Assembly: GCF_965139335.1 (NCBI RefSeq) | Contig: NZ_CBCSEL010000005.1 | Length of the DNA: 64,000 nucleotides | Source of the DNA: Catellicoccus marimammalium | Lineage (GTDB): Bacteria; Bacillota; Bacilli; Lactobacillales; Catellicoccaceae | Reading direction: 5' to 3' (one strand) | Part shown: positions 51,352-61,363 of the stretch, one piece after another | How the letters are laid out: each line of letters begins with the position of its first letter | Position numbering within the stretch: position 1 is the first letter of the stretch | The notes under the pieces: generated by a model | Database searches by the model: none | Seen by the model: the letters and a program-made list of their open reading frames with translations, nothing else | Told to the model about the DNA's origin: nothing | Position numbers and translations under genes: made by a program

Positions 51352-52479
51352 ATGAAATTTACAATGAATCGTTCTTTTCTACAAAATAAATTAGCAACTA
51401 TTTTAACAGCTATTGATTCAAAAGTTATTAATCCAATTTTTTCTGGAGTTAAAATTGTCGCTAAAGCAACGAGTCTATTTTTGACTGCTAGTAATGGAAA
51501 TATTTCTATTGAACTAGAAATTCCATCTGCTGATAAAGATGCTGAATTAATCATTCAAGAAGAAGGAGGCCTAGTATTACCTGCTCGCTTCTTCAACAGC
51601 ATTGTAAATAAATTACCACAACAAGAAGTAGTGGTAGAACAAATGTCAAACCAACAAGTGGCTATTTCTTCTGGATCAGCATTATTCCATTTAAATAGTC
51701 ATAGTGCCAATGATTATCCACAATTACCAAAAGTATCTCAAGAATCTATTTTAGAAATTCCAGTTCATCTTTTAGAAGAATTAATTTCCGAAACTACTTT
51801 TGCAGCTTCAAAACAAGAAACTCGTCCAATTTTAACTGGGGTTCATTTTGTATTGAAAGATGGCATCTTTAAGGCAGTAGCTACAGATAGCCATCGTTTA
51901 AGTCAACGTATTTTACCAATGGATACGAAAGATACAGAATTTGATATTGTTTTACCAGCTAAAAGCTTAACGGAATTATCCAAAACTTTCCGTAATAAAG
52001 ACGAATTTATTACTATCAGTATGACAGATAATCAAGCATTGTTTAAAACAGAGCGCATTTCTTTCTATACTCGCTTATTAGAAGGGAATTACCCAGATAC
52101 AGACCGTTTAATTCCAAAAGAATTTATTACTAGTGCTGTTTTTGATAGCCATTATCTAAATGCAGCTATTGCTCGTGCTTCTTTACTAGCTGAAAAAGCA
52201 ACAAGCAATATTGTTAAAATGCAAATCACTGCACAACGTATTGTTTTATCTAGTCAAAGTCCAGAAATTGGTTACGTCGAAGAAGAATTAGAGTGTCGAG
52301 ATGTAACGGGAGAAGATTTAACGATTTCTTTCAATCCAATGTATGTACAACAAGCTTTACAAGCATTTAAGGGAGAAGAAGTGAAAATTCAATTTATCAG
52401 TCCTGTTCGTCCTTTCACTATTACACCATTGAATGAAAAACCATTGATTGAATTAATTACACCGGTTCGTACAAATTAA
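51352..52479 (+). CDS. dnaN: DNA polymerase III beta subunit (sliding clamp)
   Basis: 375 residues in three clamp domains. It begins MKFTMNRSFLQNKLATI and ends with the conserved FTITPLNEKPLIELITPVRTN. It tethers polymerase to DNA. GGAGGGG lies upstream of the ATG, directly after the origin unwinding element. Confidence 0.98.
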   Translation: MKFTMNRSFLQNKLATILTAIDSKVINPIFSGVKIVAKATSLFLTASNGNISIELEIPSADKDAELIIQEEGGLVLPARFFNSIVNKLPQQEVVVEQMSNQQVAISSGSALFHLNSHSANDYPQLPKVSQESILEIPVHLLEELISETTFAASKQETRPILTGVHFVLKDGIFKAVATDSHRLSQRILPMDTKDTEFDIVLPAKSLTELSKTFRNKDEFITISMTDNQALFKTERISFYTRLLEGNYPDTDRLIPKEFITSAVFDSHYLNAAIARASLLAEKATSNIVKMQITAQRIVLSSQSPEIGYVEEELECRDVTGEDLTISFNPMYVQQALQAFKGEEVKIQFISPVRPFTITPLNEKPLIELITPVRTN

Positions 52480-52481
52480 TG

Positions 52482-52512
52482 AAAAAAGAGAGCTTAGGCT
52501 CTCTTTTTTTGT
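52482..52512 (+). terminator. Terminator of dnaA-dnaN
   Basis: 12-bp stem AAAAAAGAGAGC / GCTCTCTTTTTT with a 4-base loop and T-run. Confidence 0.88.
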
Positions 52513-52591
52513 TTATTATGAATTATCTGAAAAATGATAAAAATGTCTAAAAATGAAAAAAAGGCTATAAACCGTAAAAAAACGCGAAATA

Positions 52592-52620
52592 TTGAAGATG
52601 AGGTAAAAAAATAGTATAAT
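52592..52620 (+). promoter_or_regulatory. Promoter of yaaA-recF-gyrB
   Basis: -35 TTGAAG (52592-52597), 17 bp, -10 TATAAT (52615-52620). Confidence 0.78.
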
Positions 52621-52654
52621 ATTAGAAGAAGTATAAGGGAAAGTAGGTGAAAAA

Positions 52655-52873
52655 ATGGTGGAATCATATCCCCTACAAACAGAATATATTACTTTAGGTC
52701 AATTTTTAAAAGATATCGCAGAAATTGGTAGTGGCGGTGAAGCAAAATGGTATCTACAAGAAAATACTGTTTATGTAGATCAAGAATTAGAAAATCGCCG
52801 TGGTCGAAAGTTATATGCAGGTATGACTGTCGAATTACCAGGAGAGCGCACCTATCATATTGTCGAGGCCTAA
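52655..52873 (+). CDS. yaaA: S4-domain RNA-binding protein YaaA
   Basis: 72 residues. S4-like RNA-binding fold: YITLGQFLKDIAEIGSGGEAKWYLQ, then VYVDQELENRRGRKLYAGMTVEL. It always sits between dnaN and recF in Firmicutes and is thought to act in ribosome assembly. The recF start lies 1 base after its stop. Confidence 0.92.
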   Translation: MVESYPLQTEYITLGQFLKDIAEIGSGGEAKWYLQENTVYVDQELENRRGRKLYAGMTVELPGERTYHIVEA

Positions 52874-52874
52874 C

Positions 52875-53987
52875 ATGATAATCAAAACATTAACTTTGCA
52901 AAATTATCGTAATTATCACTCTCTAACAGTTTCGTTTTCTCCTAGTTTAAATATCTTTATTGGTAATAATGGACAAGGGAAAACAAATTTATTAGAGAGT
53001 ATTTATGTTTTATCTGCTACAAGAAGTCACCGGACAACAAAAGACGGAGAATTATTACATTGGCAAGAAGAAAATACTTTAATTCAAGGAGAAATTGAAA
53101 AGCAAACAGGTTCTTTTCCTTTATCCTATGCATATTCAGCAAAAAACAAAGGAAAGATTTTACGTTTCAATCATTTGATCCAAAAAAAGGCCAGTGAATA
53201 TATTGGTCAATTTCATGTTATTCTTTTTTGTCCAGATGATCTGTTTTTAATTAAAGGTTCTCCTTCTCAACGAAGAAAATTTCTTGATCAAGAATTAGGA
53301 TTTCGTAATCACTATTATCTGCAATTACTTTCTCAATATCAAAAATTATTAAAAGAAAGAAATCAATGCTTGCAAAAAGGAAAATGGGATGCATTGTATC
53401 TTGATATTTTAGATGAGCAGTTATCAGATTATGGAAGTAAGATTATGCGTTTACGTGCTGATTTTTTAAATCGGCTAGGAGAATTTGCGACCGAGATTTA
53501 TCGTTTTTTAACACAAGAAAAAGAAGAATTAACATTAACTTATTTACCAAGTATCCCTTTGGCAAAATCTGAAGAAGAACAAAAAGAAGTGTTTTTACAT
53601 TATTTGCAGAAGAATCGAGAAAAAGATCAACAGCAGAGGGCGACAAAATTAGGAATTCAACGAGATGATTGGATTTTAAAAATGAATAATAAAGAGGCAA
53701 AGAGTTTTGCTTCTCAAGGTCAGCAGAGATTATTGATTTTGAGCATTAAATTAGCGGAAGTAGAATATATTGCTCAAACCCTAGGAGAATATCCGGTGTT
53801 ATTACTAGATGATGTGATGAGTGAGTTAGATGATGAACGACAGATGCGCTTATTACAGATTTTAGAAAATCGAGTGCAAACTTTTATTACGACCACTACA
53901 CTAGAGCATCTAGAAGGCAAAATGAAAGTGAAGCCAAAAATATTTGAAGTGAAAGCAGGAGAAATTACGACAATTTCAGAAGAATAA
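52875..53987 (+). CDS. recF: DNA repair and replication protein RecF
   Basis: 370 residues from the ATG at 52875, with GAGG before it; a TTG 15 bases upstream overlaps yaaA. SMC-like ATPase: Walker A GNNGQGKTNLLESI, signature SQGQQRLLILSIKLAE, Walker B VLLLDDVMSELDD. It loads RecA with RecO and RecR at gaps. Confidence 0.97.
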   Translation: MIIKTLTLQNYRNYHSLTVSFSPSLNIFIGNNGQGKTNLLESIYVLSATRSHRTTKDGELLHWQEENTLIQGEIEKQTGSFPLSYAYSAKNKGKILRFNHLIQKKASEYIGQFHVILFCPDDLFLIKGSPSQRRKFLDQELGFRNHYYLQLLSQYQKLLKERNQCLQKGKWDALYLDILDEQLSDYGSKIMRLRADFLNRLGEFATEIYRFLTQEKEELTLTYLPSIPLAKSEEEQKEVFLHYLQKNREKDQQQRATKLGIQRDDWILKMNNKEAKSFASQGQQRLLILSIKLAEVEYIAQTLGEYPVLLLDDVMSELDDERQMRLLQILENRVQTFITTTTLEHLEGKMKVKPKIFEVKAGEITTISEE

Positions 53988-53991
53988 TGAG

Positions 53992-54043
53992 AAAGGAGCA
54001 CAATAGCTTTTTTGTAATAAAAGAAGACTATTGAAAAAAGATC
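53992..54043 (+). promoter_or_regulatory. gyrB ribosome binding site separated from the GTG by a hairpin
   Basis: AAAGGAG (53992-53998) lies 45 bases before the gyrB GTG. Between them 54001-54013 pairs with 54020-54033 (13 bp, one bulge, 6-base loop). Folding would leave about 12 unpaired bases between Shine-Dalgarno and start. No other Shine-Dalgarno lies near the GTG. Confidence 0.65.
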
Positions 54044-55984
54044 GTGGAAAATAAAGAACTAGAAAACAATGCGCAAAATTATGATGCAAGTCAAATCCAA
54101 GTATTAGAAGGATTAGAAGCAGTTCGCAAACGCCCAGGAATGTATATTGGTTCAACGAGTGAACAAGGATTACATCACCTAGTTTGGGAAATTGTCGATA
54201 ACTCTATTGACGAAGCCTTAGCAGGTTTTGCGACAAAAATTGATGTCATTATTGAAGAGGATAATAGTATTACAGTTATCGATAATGGACGAGGAATTCC
54301 CGTTGATATTCAAGAAAAAACAGGACGTCCAGCGGTAGAAACTGTATTTACTGTGTTGCACGCAGGAGGAAAATTTGGCGGTGGAAGCTATAAAGTTTCT
54401 GGAGGCTTACATGGTGTAGGTTCTTCTGTAGTTAATGCTCTATCTACCTCTTTAGATGTTAAAGTTTATAAAAACGGACATATTTACTTCCAAGAATATA
54501 AACGTGGACAAGTAGTTGATGATTTAAAAATCATTGGGGATACAGATCGTCGTGGGACAGAAGTGCATTTTGTACCAGATCCAACGATTTTTAAAGAAAC
54601 AACCGTCTTTAATTTTGATACTTTAGCGACTCGTGTTCGTGAATTAGCTTTCTTAAATCGTGGTTTAAAAATTACGATTGAAGATAAAAGAAAAGGTCAA
54701 GAACAACAACGCGAATACCACTACGAAGGTGGGATTTGTAGCTATGTAGAATTTTTAAATGATGAGAAAGAAGTCCTTTTTGAACCACCAATTTACTGTG
54801 AAGGAGAGCAAAATAATATCACCATCGAAGTAGCTATGCAATATACAAGTGGCTACCAATCTAAAATTTTAAGTTTTGCTAATAACATCCATACTTATGA
54901 AGGTGGGATGCATGAATCTGGATTTAAATCTGCATTGACTCGTGTTATCAATAACTATGCTCGTCGTCAAAAAATGATTAAAGAAAATGATGATAAATTA
55001 ATGGGGGAAGATGTGCGTGAAGGATTAACTGCGGTAATTTCTATCAAACACCCTGAACCTCAATTTGAAGGACAAACGAAAACAAAACTAGGAAATAGTG
55101 AAGTTCGTAGTGTTACTGATCGTTTATTTGCTGAAGCATTTGATAAATTCTTAATGGAAAATCCAAATGTAGCGAAAAAAGTAGTGGAAAAAGCATTATT
55201 AGCGACAAAAGCTCGCCTAGCAGCGAAACGTGCTCGTGAAGCAACTCGTAAGAAAAATGAATTAGAAATTAGTAATTTACCTGGTAAATTAGCGGATTGC
55301 TCTAGTCGTGAAGCGGAAAAATGTGAATTGTTTATCGTCGAAGGGGATTCTGCGGGAGGATCTGCTAAACAAGGACGCGACCGTAACTATCAAGCAATTT
55401 TACCGATTCGTGGGAAAATTTTGAATGTGGAAAAAGCAACACTAGATAAAATTTTAGCTAACGAAGAAATCCGTTCTTTATTTACTGCAATGGGAACAGG
55501 ATTTGGTAAAGATTTTGATGTGGAAAAAGCACGCTATCATAAATTAGTAATTATGACCGATGCTGATGTCGATGGAGCTCATATTCGCATTTTATTATTA
55601 ACATTGTTCTATCGTTATATGCGTCCATTGGTAGAAAAAGGCTACGTTTACATTGCTCAACCTCCACTATACGGAGTAAAACAAGGAAAAAATATTACTT
55701 ATGTTCCTTCTGGAAAAGATGCAGAAGATCAATTACAACAAGTATTACAATCTCTACCAAAAACACCAAAACCAATTGTTCAACGATATAAAGGTCTTGG
55801 GGAAATGGATGAAGATCAATTATGGGAAACTACAATGGATCCTGAACATCGCGCAATGGCTCGTGTAACCATTGATGATGCAGAAGAAGCAAATCGTATT
55901 TTTGAAATGTTGATGGGTGATCAAGTAGAACCTCGTCGCCAATTCATTGAAGAAAATGCACACTATGCAACGATTGATATCTAA
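54044..55984 (+). CDS. gyrB: DNA gyrase subunit B (GTG start)
   Basis: 646 residues. GHKL ATPase domain (VRKRPGMYIGST; VDNSIDEALAG; DNGRGIPV; GGLHGVGSSVVNALS), transducer domain, then TOPRIM (FIVEGDSAGGSAKQGRDR; TDADVDGAHI). The start is GTG: an upstream TGA closes the frame and no ATG follows for 37 codons. The C-terminus ends RRQFIEENAHYATIDI. It introduces negative supercoils with GyrA. Confidence 0.97.
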   Translation: MENKELENNAQNYDASQIQVLEGLEAVRKRPGMYIGSTSEQGLHHLVWEIVDNSIDEALAGFATKIDVIIEEDNSITVIDNGRGIPVDIQEKTGRPAVETVFTVLHAGGKFGGGSYKVSGGLHGVGSSVVNALSTSLDVKVYKNGHIYFQEYKRGQVVDDLKIIGDTDRRGTEVHFVPDPTIFKETTVFNFDTLATRVRELAFLNRGLKITIEDKRKGQEQQREYHYEGGICSYVEFLNDEKEVLFEPPIYCEGEQNNITIEVAMQYTSGYQSKILSFANNIHTYEGGMHESGFKSALTRVINNYARRQKMIKENDDKLMGEDVREGLTAVISIKHPEPQFEGQTKTKLGNSEVRSVTDRLFAEAFDKFLMENPNVAKKVVEKALLATKARLAAKRAREATRKKNELEISNLPGKLADCSSREAEKCELFIVEGDSAGGSAKQGRDRNYQAILPIRGKILNVEKATLDKILANEEIRSLFTAMGTGFGKDFDVEKARYHKLVIMTDADVDGAHIRILLLTLFYRYMRPLVEKGYVYIAQPPLYGVKQGKNITYVPSGKDAEDQLQQVLQSLPKTPKPIVQRYKGLGEMDEDQLWETTMDPEHRAMARVTIDDAEEANRIFEMLMGDQVEPRRQFIEENAHYATIDI

Positions 55985-56004
55985 TAAGAATAGAGGAGAA
56001 GCAA

Positions 56005-58470
56005 ATGACGGAAAATATTCATAATGTCAATTTAAGTGAAGAAATGAAAGAATCTTTTCTCGACTATGCCATGAGCGTCATTGTAGCCCGTGCATTACCA
56101 GATGTTCGAGATGGATTAAAACCTGTTCATCGCCGTATTTTATATGGAATGAGTGAATTAGGAGTATTACCAGATAAACCACATAAAAAATCAGCTCGTA
56201 TTGTCGGAGAAGTTATGGGTAAATTCCACCCTCATGGAGATTCTGCGATTTATGAGTCTATGGTACGTATGGCTCAACCATTTAGTTATCGTCAAATGTT
56301 AGTGGATGGACACGGAAACTTTGGTTCTATCGATGGTGATGGCGCTGCTGCGATGCGTTATACCGAAGCACGTATGAGTAAAATTGCTCTAGAAATGTTA
56401 CGTGATATCAAAAAAGATACTGTTCCTTTCATCGATAACTATGATGGTTCAGAAAAAGAACCAGAAGTCTTACCTGCTCGTTTCCCTAACTTATTAGTCA
56501 ATGGGACAACTGGGATTGCGGTAGGGATGGCAACAAATATTCCACCACATAATTTAGGCGAAGTAATTGATGCCATCCATTTATTGATGGAAAAACCAGA
56601 ATGCACAGTCGCAGATTTAATGGAAGTTCTTCCAGGACCAGATTTCCCAACTGGTGGGCTAGTTATGGGAAAATCTGGCATTCGAAAAGCCTATGAAACA
56701 GGACGCGGAAGCATTATTTTACGTGCAAGAACAGAAATTGAAACAAAAGCTAGCGGTAAAGAAATGATTGTCGTTACTGAATTACCATATATGGTAAATA
56801 AAGCTAAATTAGTAGAGCGTATGGCTCAACTTGCGCGTGAGAAAAAAATCGATGGCATTACAAGCATTCGCGATGAATCTTCTCGTGAAGGAATGCGAAT
56901 TGTCATTGAAATCCGCAAAGACACAAGTGCTTCTGTCGTTTTAAATAATTTATATAAAATGACGAACTTACAAACTTCTTTTGGCTTTAACATGTTAGCG
57001 ATTGAAAATGGAATTCCTAAAATTTTAAACTTGAAACAAATTTTAGTAGATTATTTGGATCACCAAGAATCTGTTATTCGTCGTCGTACAGAGTTTGATA
57101 AGAAAAAAGCAGAAGCAAGAGCGCATATTTTGGAAGGATTACGTATTGCTTTAGATCATATTGATGCGATTATTGAGTTAATCCGCAACTCTTCTTCTGA
57201 TGAAGAAGCAAAACAAGCTTTAATTTCTGACTACTCTTTAACAGAAATTCAAGCACAAGCCATTTTAGATATGCGCTTACGTCGTTTAACAGGATTAGAA
57301 CGTGCGAAAATCGAAAAAGAATACGAAGAGCTATTAGTTTTGATTGCTGATTTGAAAGATATTTTAGCTCATCGTGAACGTATTTTACATATTATTGAAG
57401 ATGAATTACGTGATATTCAACGTCGCTTTGATGATCCACGTCGTACGGAATTACTAGTCGGTGAAGTGTTGAGCTTAGAAGATGAAGATTTAATTGAACA
57501 AGAAGATATTGTCATTACTTTAACTAATAATGGTTACATCAAACGTCTAGCGAATACAGAATTCCGTACACAACGTCGTGGTGGTCGAGGAGTTCAAGGA
57601 ATGTCCATGCATCAAGATGATGATATGCAAACAATTTTAACCTGCTCCACTCATGATTTATTATTATTCTTTACGAATAAAGGAAAAGTGTTCAAAGCAA
57701 AAGGGTATGAAATTCCAGAATATAGCCGTAATGCAAAAGGAATTCCTGTAATTAATTTACTGGGCTTGGAAGAAGAAGAAAGTATCCAGTCGATTATCAA
57801 AGTTGATTTAGAAAATCCAAAACAAGAATTATTCTTTGTAACGAAAAACGGATTAGTGAAACGTACTGCTTTTGCTGCTTTTGCTAATATCCGTAGTAAT
57901 GGATTAAAAGCTATTCAATTGAAAGATGAAGATGAATTAATTCAAGTAATGGTTACGAGTGGTTCAGATCAAATTATGATTGCCACTCATGAAGGATATA
58001 GTATCAACTTCATGGAAGAAGATGTTCGTTCGATGGGAAGAACAGCTGCCGGAGTTCGTGGAATCCGCTTGCGTGAAGGAGACTTTGTTATTGGTGCAAC
58101 TACCGTATCCCCTGAAGCACAAATTTTAGTGGTGACAGAAAATGGATACGGAAAACGTACAGAAGTTAGTGCATATCCAGTGAAAAAACGTGGCGGTAAA
58201 GGGGTAAAAACACTTCAAAAAACAGAACGTACTGGTGGATTGGTTGCTCTATGTACCGTTACCGATACTGATGATGTCTTAGTAATGACCAATCGTGGAG
58301 TGATGATTCGTTTTGCTGTAGATACGATTTCAACGATTGGACGTGTTGCTCAAGGAGTACGTATCATTCGCTTAGAAGAAGGAACTACGGTTTCGACAGT
58401 AGATATTATTGAACATGCAGAAGACGAAGAAGAAAACACAGAAGTAGAAGAAAATACAATCGAAGAATAA
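56005..58470 (+). CDS. gyrA: DNA gyrase subunit A
   Basis: 821 residues. The catalytic tyrosine lies in AAAMRYTEARMSK. The quinolone-determining region HPHGDSAIYESM keeps Ser and Glu, so no classic resistance change is present. The C-terminal six-blade pinwheel contains the GyrA box QRRGGRGVQG. A very acidic tail (EDEEENTEVEENTIEE) follows. It starts 20 bases after gyrB. Confidence 0.98.
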   Translation: MTENIHNVNLSEEMKESFLDYAMSVIVARALPDVRDGLKPVHRRILYGMSELGVLPDKPHKKSARIVGEVMGKFHPHGDSAIYESMVRMAQPFSYRQMLVDGHGNFGSIDGDGAAAMRYTEARMSKIALEMLRDIKKDTVPFIDNYDGSEKEPEVLPARFPNLLVNGTTGIAVGMATNIPPHNLGEVIDAIHLLMEKPECTVADLMEVLPGPDFPTGGLVMGKSGIRKAYETGRGSIILRARTEIETKASGKEMIVVTELPYMVNKAKLVERMAQLAREKKIDGITSIRDESSREGMRIVIEIRKDTSASVVLNNLYKMTNLQTSFGFNMLAIENGIPKILNLKQILVDYLDHQESVIRRRTEFDKKKAEARAHILEGLRIALDHIDAIIELIRNSSSDEEAKQALISDYSLTEIQAQAILDMRLRRLTGLERAKIEKEYEELLVLIADLKDILAHRERILHIIEDELRDIQRRFDDPRRTELLVGEVLSLEDEDLIEQEDIVITLTNNGYIKRLANTEFRTQRRGGRGVQGMSMHQDDDMQTILTCSTHDLLLFFTNKGKVFKAKGYEIPEYSRNAKGIPVINLLGLEEEESIQSIIKVDLENPKQELFFVTKNGLVKRTAFAAFANIRSNGLKAIQLKDEDELIQVMVTSGSDQIMIATHEGYSINFMEEDVRSMGRTAAGVRGIRLREGDFVIGATTVSPEAQILVVTENGYGKRTEVSAYPVKKRGGKGVKTLQKTERTGGLVALCTVTDTDDVLVMTNRGVMIRFAVDTISTIGRVAQGVRIIRLEEGTTVSTVDIIEHAEDEEENTEVEENTIEE

Positions 58471-58472
58471 TA

Positions 58473-58508
58473 GGAAAAGAGACCTTATAAAAGAAGGTCT
58501 CTTTTTTA
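58473..58508 (+). terminator. Terminator of gyrBA
   Basis: 12-bp stem AAAAGAGACCTT / AAGGTCTCTTTT with a 7-base loop and T-run. Confidence 0.88.
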
Positions 58509-58521
58509 TTGTTCGTCATTT

Positions 58522-58593
58522 ACGAATAATCCGAAAAATAATACTATTAGAAAAAAATATTGTGTTGAAAAAACGAATAATGAGTAGTTAAAT
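58522..58593 (+). promoter_or_regulatory. purA promoter with two PurBox-like motifs
   Basis: -35 TTGAAA (58565-58570), 17 bp, -10 TTAAAT (58588-58593). ACGAATAAT occurs at 58522-58530 and again at 58573-58581, the second between -35 and -10. The core CGAA with flanking A/T resembles PurR boxes of Gram-positives. PurR binding is an inference. Confidence 0.6.
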
Positions 58594-58628
58594 AAGAATG
58601 TATTGAAGAAAAAAGTGAGGAAATTATT

Positions 58629-59906
58629 ATGTCAAGTACAGTCATTGTTGGAACCCAATGGGGAGATGAAGGAAAAGGAAAAGTAACAGATTTTGCGAGC
58701 CAATCTGCACAAATTATTGCTCGTTATCAAGGAGGAGATAATGCAGGGCATACTATCGTTTTTGATGGTAAAAAATTTAAATTACATTTAATTCCATCTG
58801 GAATCTTTTTCCCAGAAAAGAAAAATATTATCGGCAATGGAGTAGTTGTCAATCCAATTTCACTTATTAAAGAAATGGATTATTTAGAAGCAGAAGGAAT
58901 TTCATTAGATAATCTATATATTTCAAATCGTGCGCATGTCATTTTACCTTATCATATTCGTTTAGATGAGTTAAAAGAAGCAGCGAAAGGAGATAAAAAA
59001 ATTGGAACTACATGTAAAGGAATTGGACCTTGCTACTGCGATAAAGTAGATCGTTGTGGAATTCGTGTAGCAGATTTATTATCTCCAGAAACATTCAAAG
59101 AAAAATTAGAACAAAACTTAGCGTTAAAAAATAAAGAAATCGTAGAAATTTATGGTGGAGAACCATTACAATTTGCTCCTATTTATGAAGAGTATCAAGC
59201 GGCAGCGAAAAGATTAGCTTCTCATGTTACAGATACTTCTTATTTATTAGATGAAGCATTAAAAGAAGGTGCAGAAGTATTATTTGAAGGTGCTCAAGGA
59301 GTAATGTTAGATATTGACCATGGTACTTATCCATTTGTTACTTCTTCTAACCCAATTGCTGGAGGAGTAACAATTGGTGGAGGCGTTGGTCCAAAAGAAA
59401 TTACAACAGTTATTGGAGTATGTAAAGCTTATACTTCTCGTGTCGGCGAAGGACCTTTCCCAACAGAATTATTTGATGAAATTGGTCAACAAATTCGTGA
59501 AGTAGGAAAAGAATATGGAACAACAACAGGTCGTCCTCGTCGTATTGGTTGGTTTGATGCGGTAGTATTAAACCACGCTCGTCGTGTTTCTGGATTAACA
59601 ACATTAACTTTAAACTGTTTAGATGTTTTATCTGGTTTAGAAGAAGTGAAAATTTGTACAGGGTATGAATTAGACGGAAAAGAAATTCATTACTACCCAG
59701 CTTCTTTAGAAGAAATTAGTCGTTGTAAACCAATTTATGAAGTATTACCAGGTTGGAACGAAGATATCACAGGATGCCAAAGCTTTGCGGAATTACCAGA
59801 AAATACGCAAAATTATATTCGTCGCATTGAAGAATTAGTTGGTTTGTCTGTAGATATTTTCTCTGTTGGACCAGACCGTACACAAACGATTATTCGTAAT
59901 AAATAG
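58629..59906 (+). CDS. purA: Adenylosuccinate synthetase
   Basis: 425 residues. It condenses IMP and aspartate with GTP toward AMP. The N-terminal GTP-binding loop GTQWGDEGKGK is canonical, with catalytic His in GGDNAGHTI. GTTTGRPRRIGWFDAV lies in the C-terminal part. It forms an operon with purB, 9 bases downstream. Confidence 0.98.
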   Translation: MSSTVIVGTQWGDEGKGKVTDFASQSAQIIARYQGGDNAGHTIVFDGKKFKLHLIPSGIFFPEKKNIIGNGVVVNPISLIKEMDYLEAEGISLDNLYISNRAHVILPYHIRLDELKEAAKGDKKIGTTCKGIGPCYCDKVDRCGIRVADLLSPETFKEKLEQNLALKNKEIVEIYGGEPLQFAPIYEEYQAAAKRLASHVTDTSYLLDEALKEGAEVLFEGAQGVMLDIDHGTYPFVTSSNPIAGGVTIGGGVGPKEITTVIGVCKAYTSRVGEGPFPTELFDEIGQQIREVGKEYGTTTGRPRRIGWFDAVVLNHARRVSGLTTLTLNCLDVLSGLEEVKICTGYELDGKEIHYYPASLEEISRCKPIYEVLPGWNEDITGCQSFAELPENTQNYIRRIEELVGLSVDIFSVGPDRTQTIIRNK

Positions 59907-59915
59907 AGGAGACTT

Positions 59916-61208
59916 ATGTTAGAAAGATATAGTTCAGAAAAAATGCGCCAAATTTGGAGCGAAGAAAATAAATTAGCTGCTTGGTTAGAGGTAGAGCTAC
60001 AAGTAGTAGAAGCGTGGGTGAAGCTAGGAGAAATTCCTGCTGAAGATGCTGCTTTATTAAGAGAAAAATGTAAAGTAAATCGCCCTCGTATGTTAGAAAT
60101 TGAAAAAGAAACTCGTCATGACGTAGTGGCTTTTACTCGTATGTTATCTGAAGAATTAGGACCAGAAAAAAAATGGATCCATTATGGATTAACTTCTACC
60201 GATGTTGTGGATACAGCTAACGGCTACTTATTGCGTCAAGCGAATGCACAAATTGCTGAAAAATTAGAAAAATTAATTGCTTTAGTGAAAGAGTTAGCTG
60301 TGCAATATAAATATACAATTTGTATGGGACGTACACATGGTGTGCATGCAGAACCTACAACTTTTGGGTTGAAATTGCTGGGTCTTTATGCTGAATTATT
60401 ACGTCGTCAAGAACAATTTTTAAAATCAGCTCGTGCAGTAGAAACTGGAAAAATTAGTGGAGCAGTTGGAACATTTGCTAATGTCCCTCTATTTATTGAA
60501 GAAGAAGTATGTCGTTCTTTAGGATTACAACCACAACCAATTTCTACTCAAGTATTGCCACGCGATCTACATGCAGAATACATGAGCTCTATGGCCTTAG
60601 TTGCTACAACTTTAGAACGCTTTGCTATTGAAATTCGTCACTTACAACGTACTGAAGTTCGTGAAGTAGAAGAAGGATTTAAACGTGGTCAAAAAGGATC
60701 GAGCGCGATGCCACATAAGAGAAATCCAATCTCAAGTGAAAATATTTGTGGATTATCTCGTGTCATGCGTGGTTATATGACTCCTGCTTTTGAAGATGTA
60801 GCGTTATGGCATGAGCGTGATATTTCTCATTCTTCAGTAGAACGTATTATTTTACCAGATGCGACTGCATTATTAGATTACATGTTACAACGTTTCTATC
60901 AAGTATTAGATAATCTATACGTTAATGAAAAACGAATGAAAGAAAATGTTTGGTCTACGCAAGGATTAATTTTCTCTCAACGTGTTTTATTAGAATTAAT
61001 CGAAGCAGGGATGAGTCGTGAAGAAGCTTACGACCTAGTTCAACCATTAGCAATGAAAGCTTGGGAAGAAGGATTATCCTTTATGGAATTAATCCAATCT
61101 AATGAACGTGTGTTAGAAACTTTAGGTCAAGAAAAAGTCGCACAACTTTTCGATTTAAACTATCATTTACAAAATGTTGATGAAATTTATGCGCGCTTCA
61201 ATTTATAA
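59916..61208 (+). CDS. purB: Adenylosuccinate lyase
   Basis: 430 residues of the fumarase/aspartase superfamily. The signature loop GSSAMPHKRNPISSE carries the catalytic serine. It opens with MLERYSSEKMRQIWSEENKLAAWLEVE. It acts twice in purine synthesis, including the last step to AMP after PurA. Confidence 0.98.
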   Translation: MLERYSSEKMRQIWSEENKLAAWLEVELQVVEAWVKLGEIPAEDAALLREKCKVNRPRMLEIEKETRHDVVAFTRMLSEELGPEKKWIHYGLTSTDVVDTANGYLLRQANAQIAEKLEKLIALVKELAVQYKYTICMGRTHGVHAEPTTFGLKLLGLYAELLRRQEQFLKSARAVETGKISGAVGTFANVPLFIEEEVCRSLGLQPQPISTQVLPRDLHAEYMSSMALVATTLERFAIEIRHLQRTEVREVEEGFKRGQKGSSAMPHKRNPISSENICGLSRVMRGYMTPAFEDVALWHERDISHSSVERIILPDATALLDYMLQRFYQVLDNLYVNEKRMKENVWSTQGLIFSQRVLLELIEAGMSREEAYDLVQPLAMKAWEEGLSFMELIQSNERVLETLGQEKVAQLFDLNYHLQNVDEIYARFNL

Positions 61209-61250
61209 TTGCGTATAAATAATTGAAAGAGAAAAATAAGAAAAAGGAAT

Positions 61251-61279
61251 TTGCTTTATAAAAAGAAATCAGATATAAT
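61251..61279 (+). promoter_or_regulatory. Promoter of rpsF-ssb-rpsR
   Basis: -35 TTGCTT (61251-61256), 17 bp, -10 TATAAT (61274-61279). Confidence 0.78.
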
Positions 61280-61285
61280 AGCAAA

Positions 61286-61350
61286 AGTGAGTATCGGCAA
61301 ACGATACTTTCCTTGTTCTTATTAGAAAATAAGAACCTTATAGTCCAAGA
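61286..61350 (+). promoter_or_regulatory. Structured leader of rpsF-ssb-rpsR, candidate S6:S18 autoregulatory RNA
   Basis: Two hairpins before rpsF: GTATCG / CGATAC (61291-61307) and GTTCTTATT / AATAAGAAC (61315-61336). An S6:S18 leader is common here in bacteria; the fit of these hairpins to that consensus was not tested. Confidence 0.5.
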
Positions 61351-61363
61351 GGAGGTGAAATCA

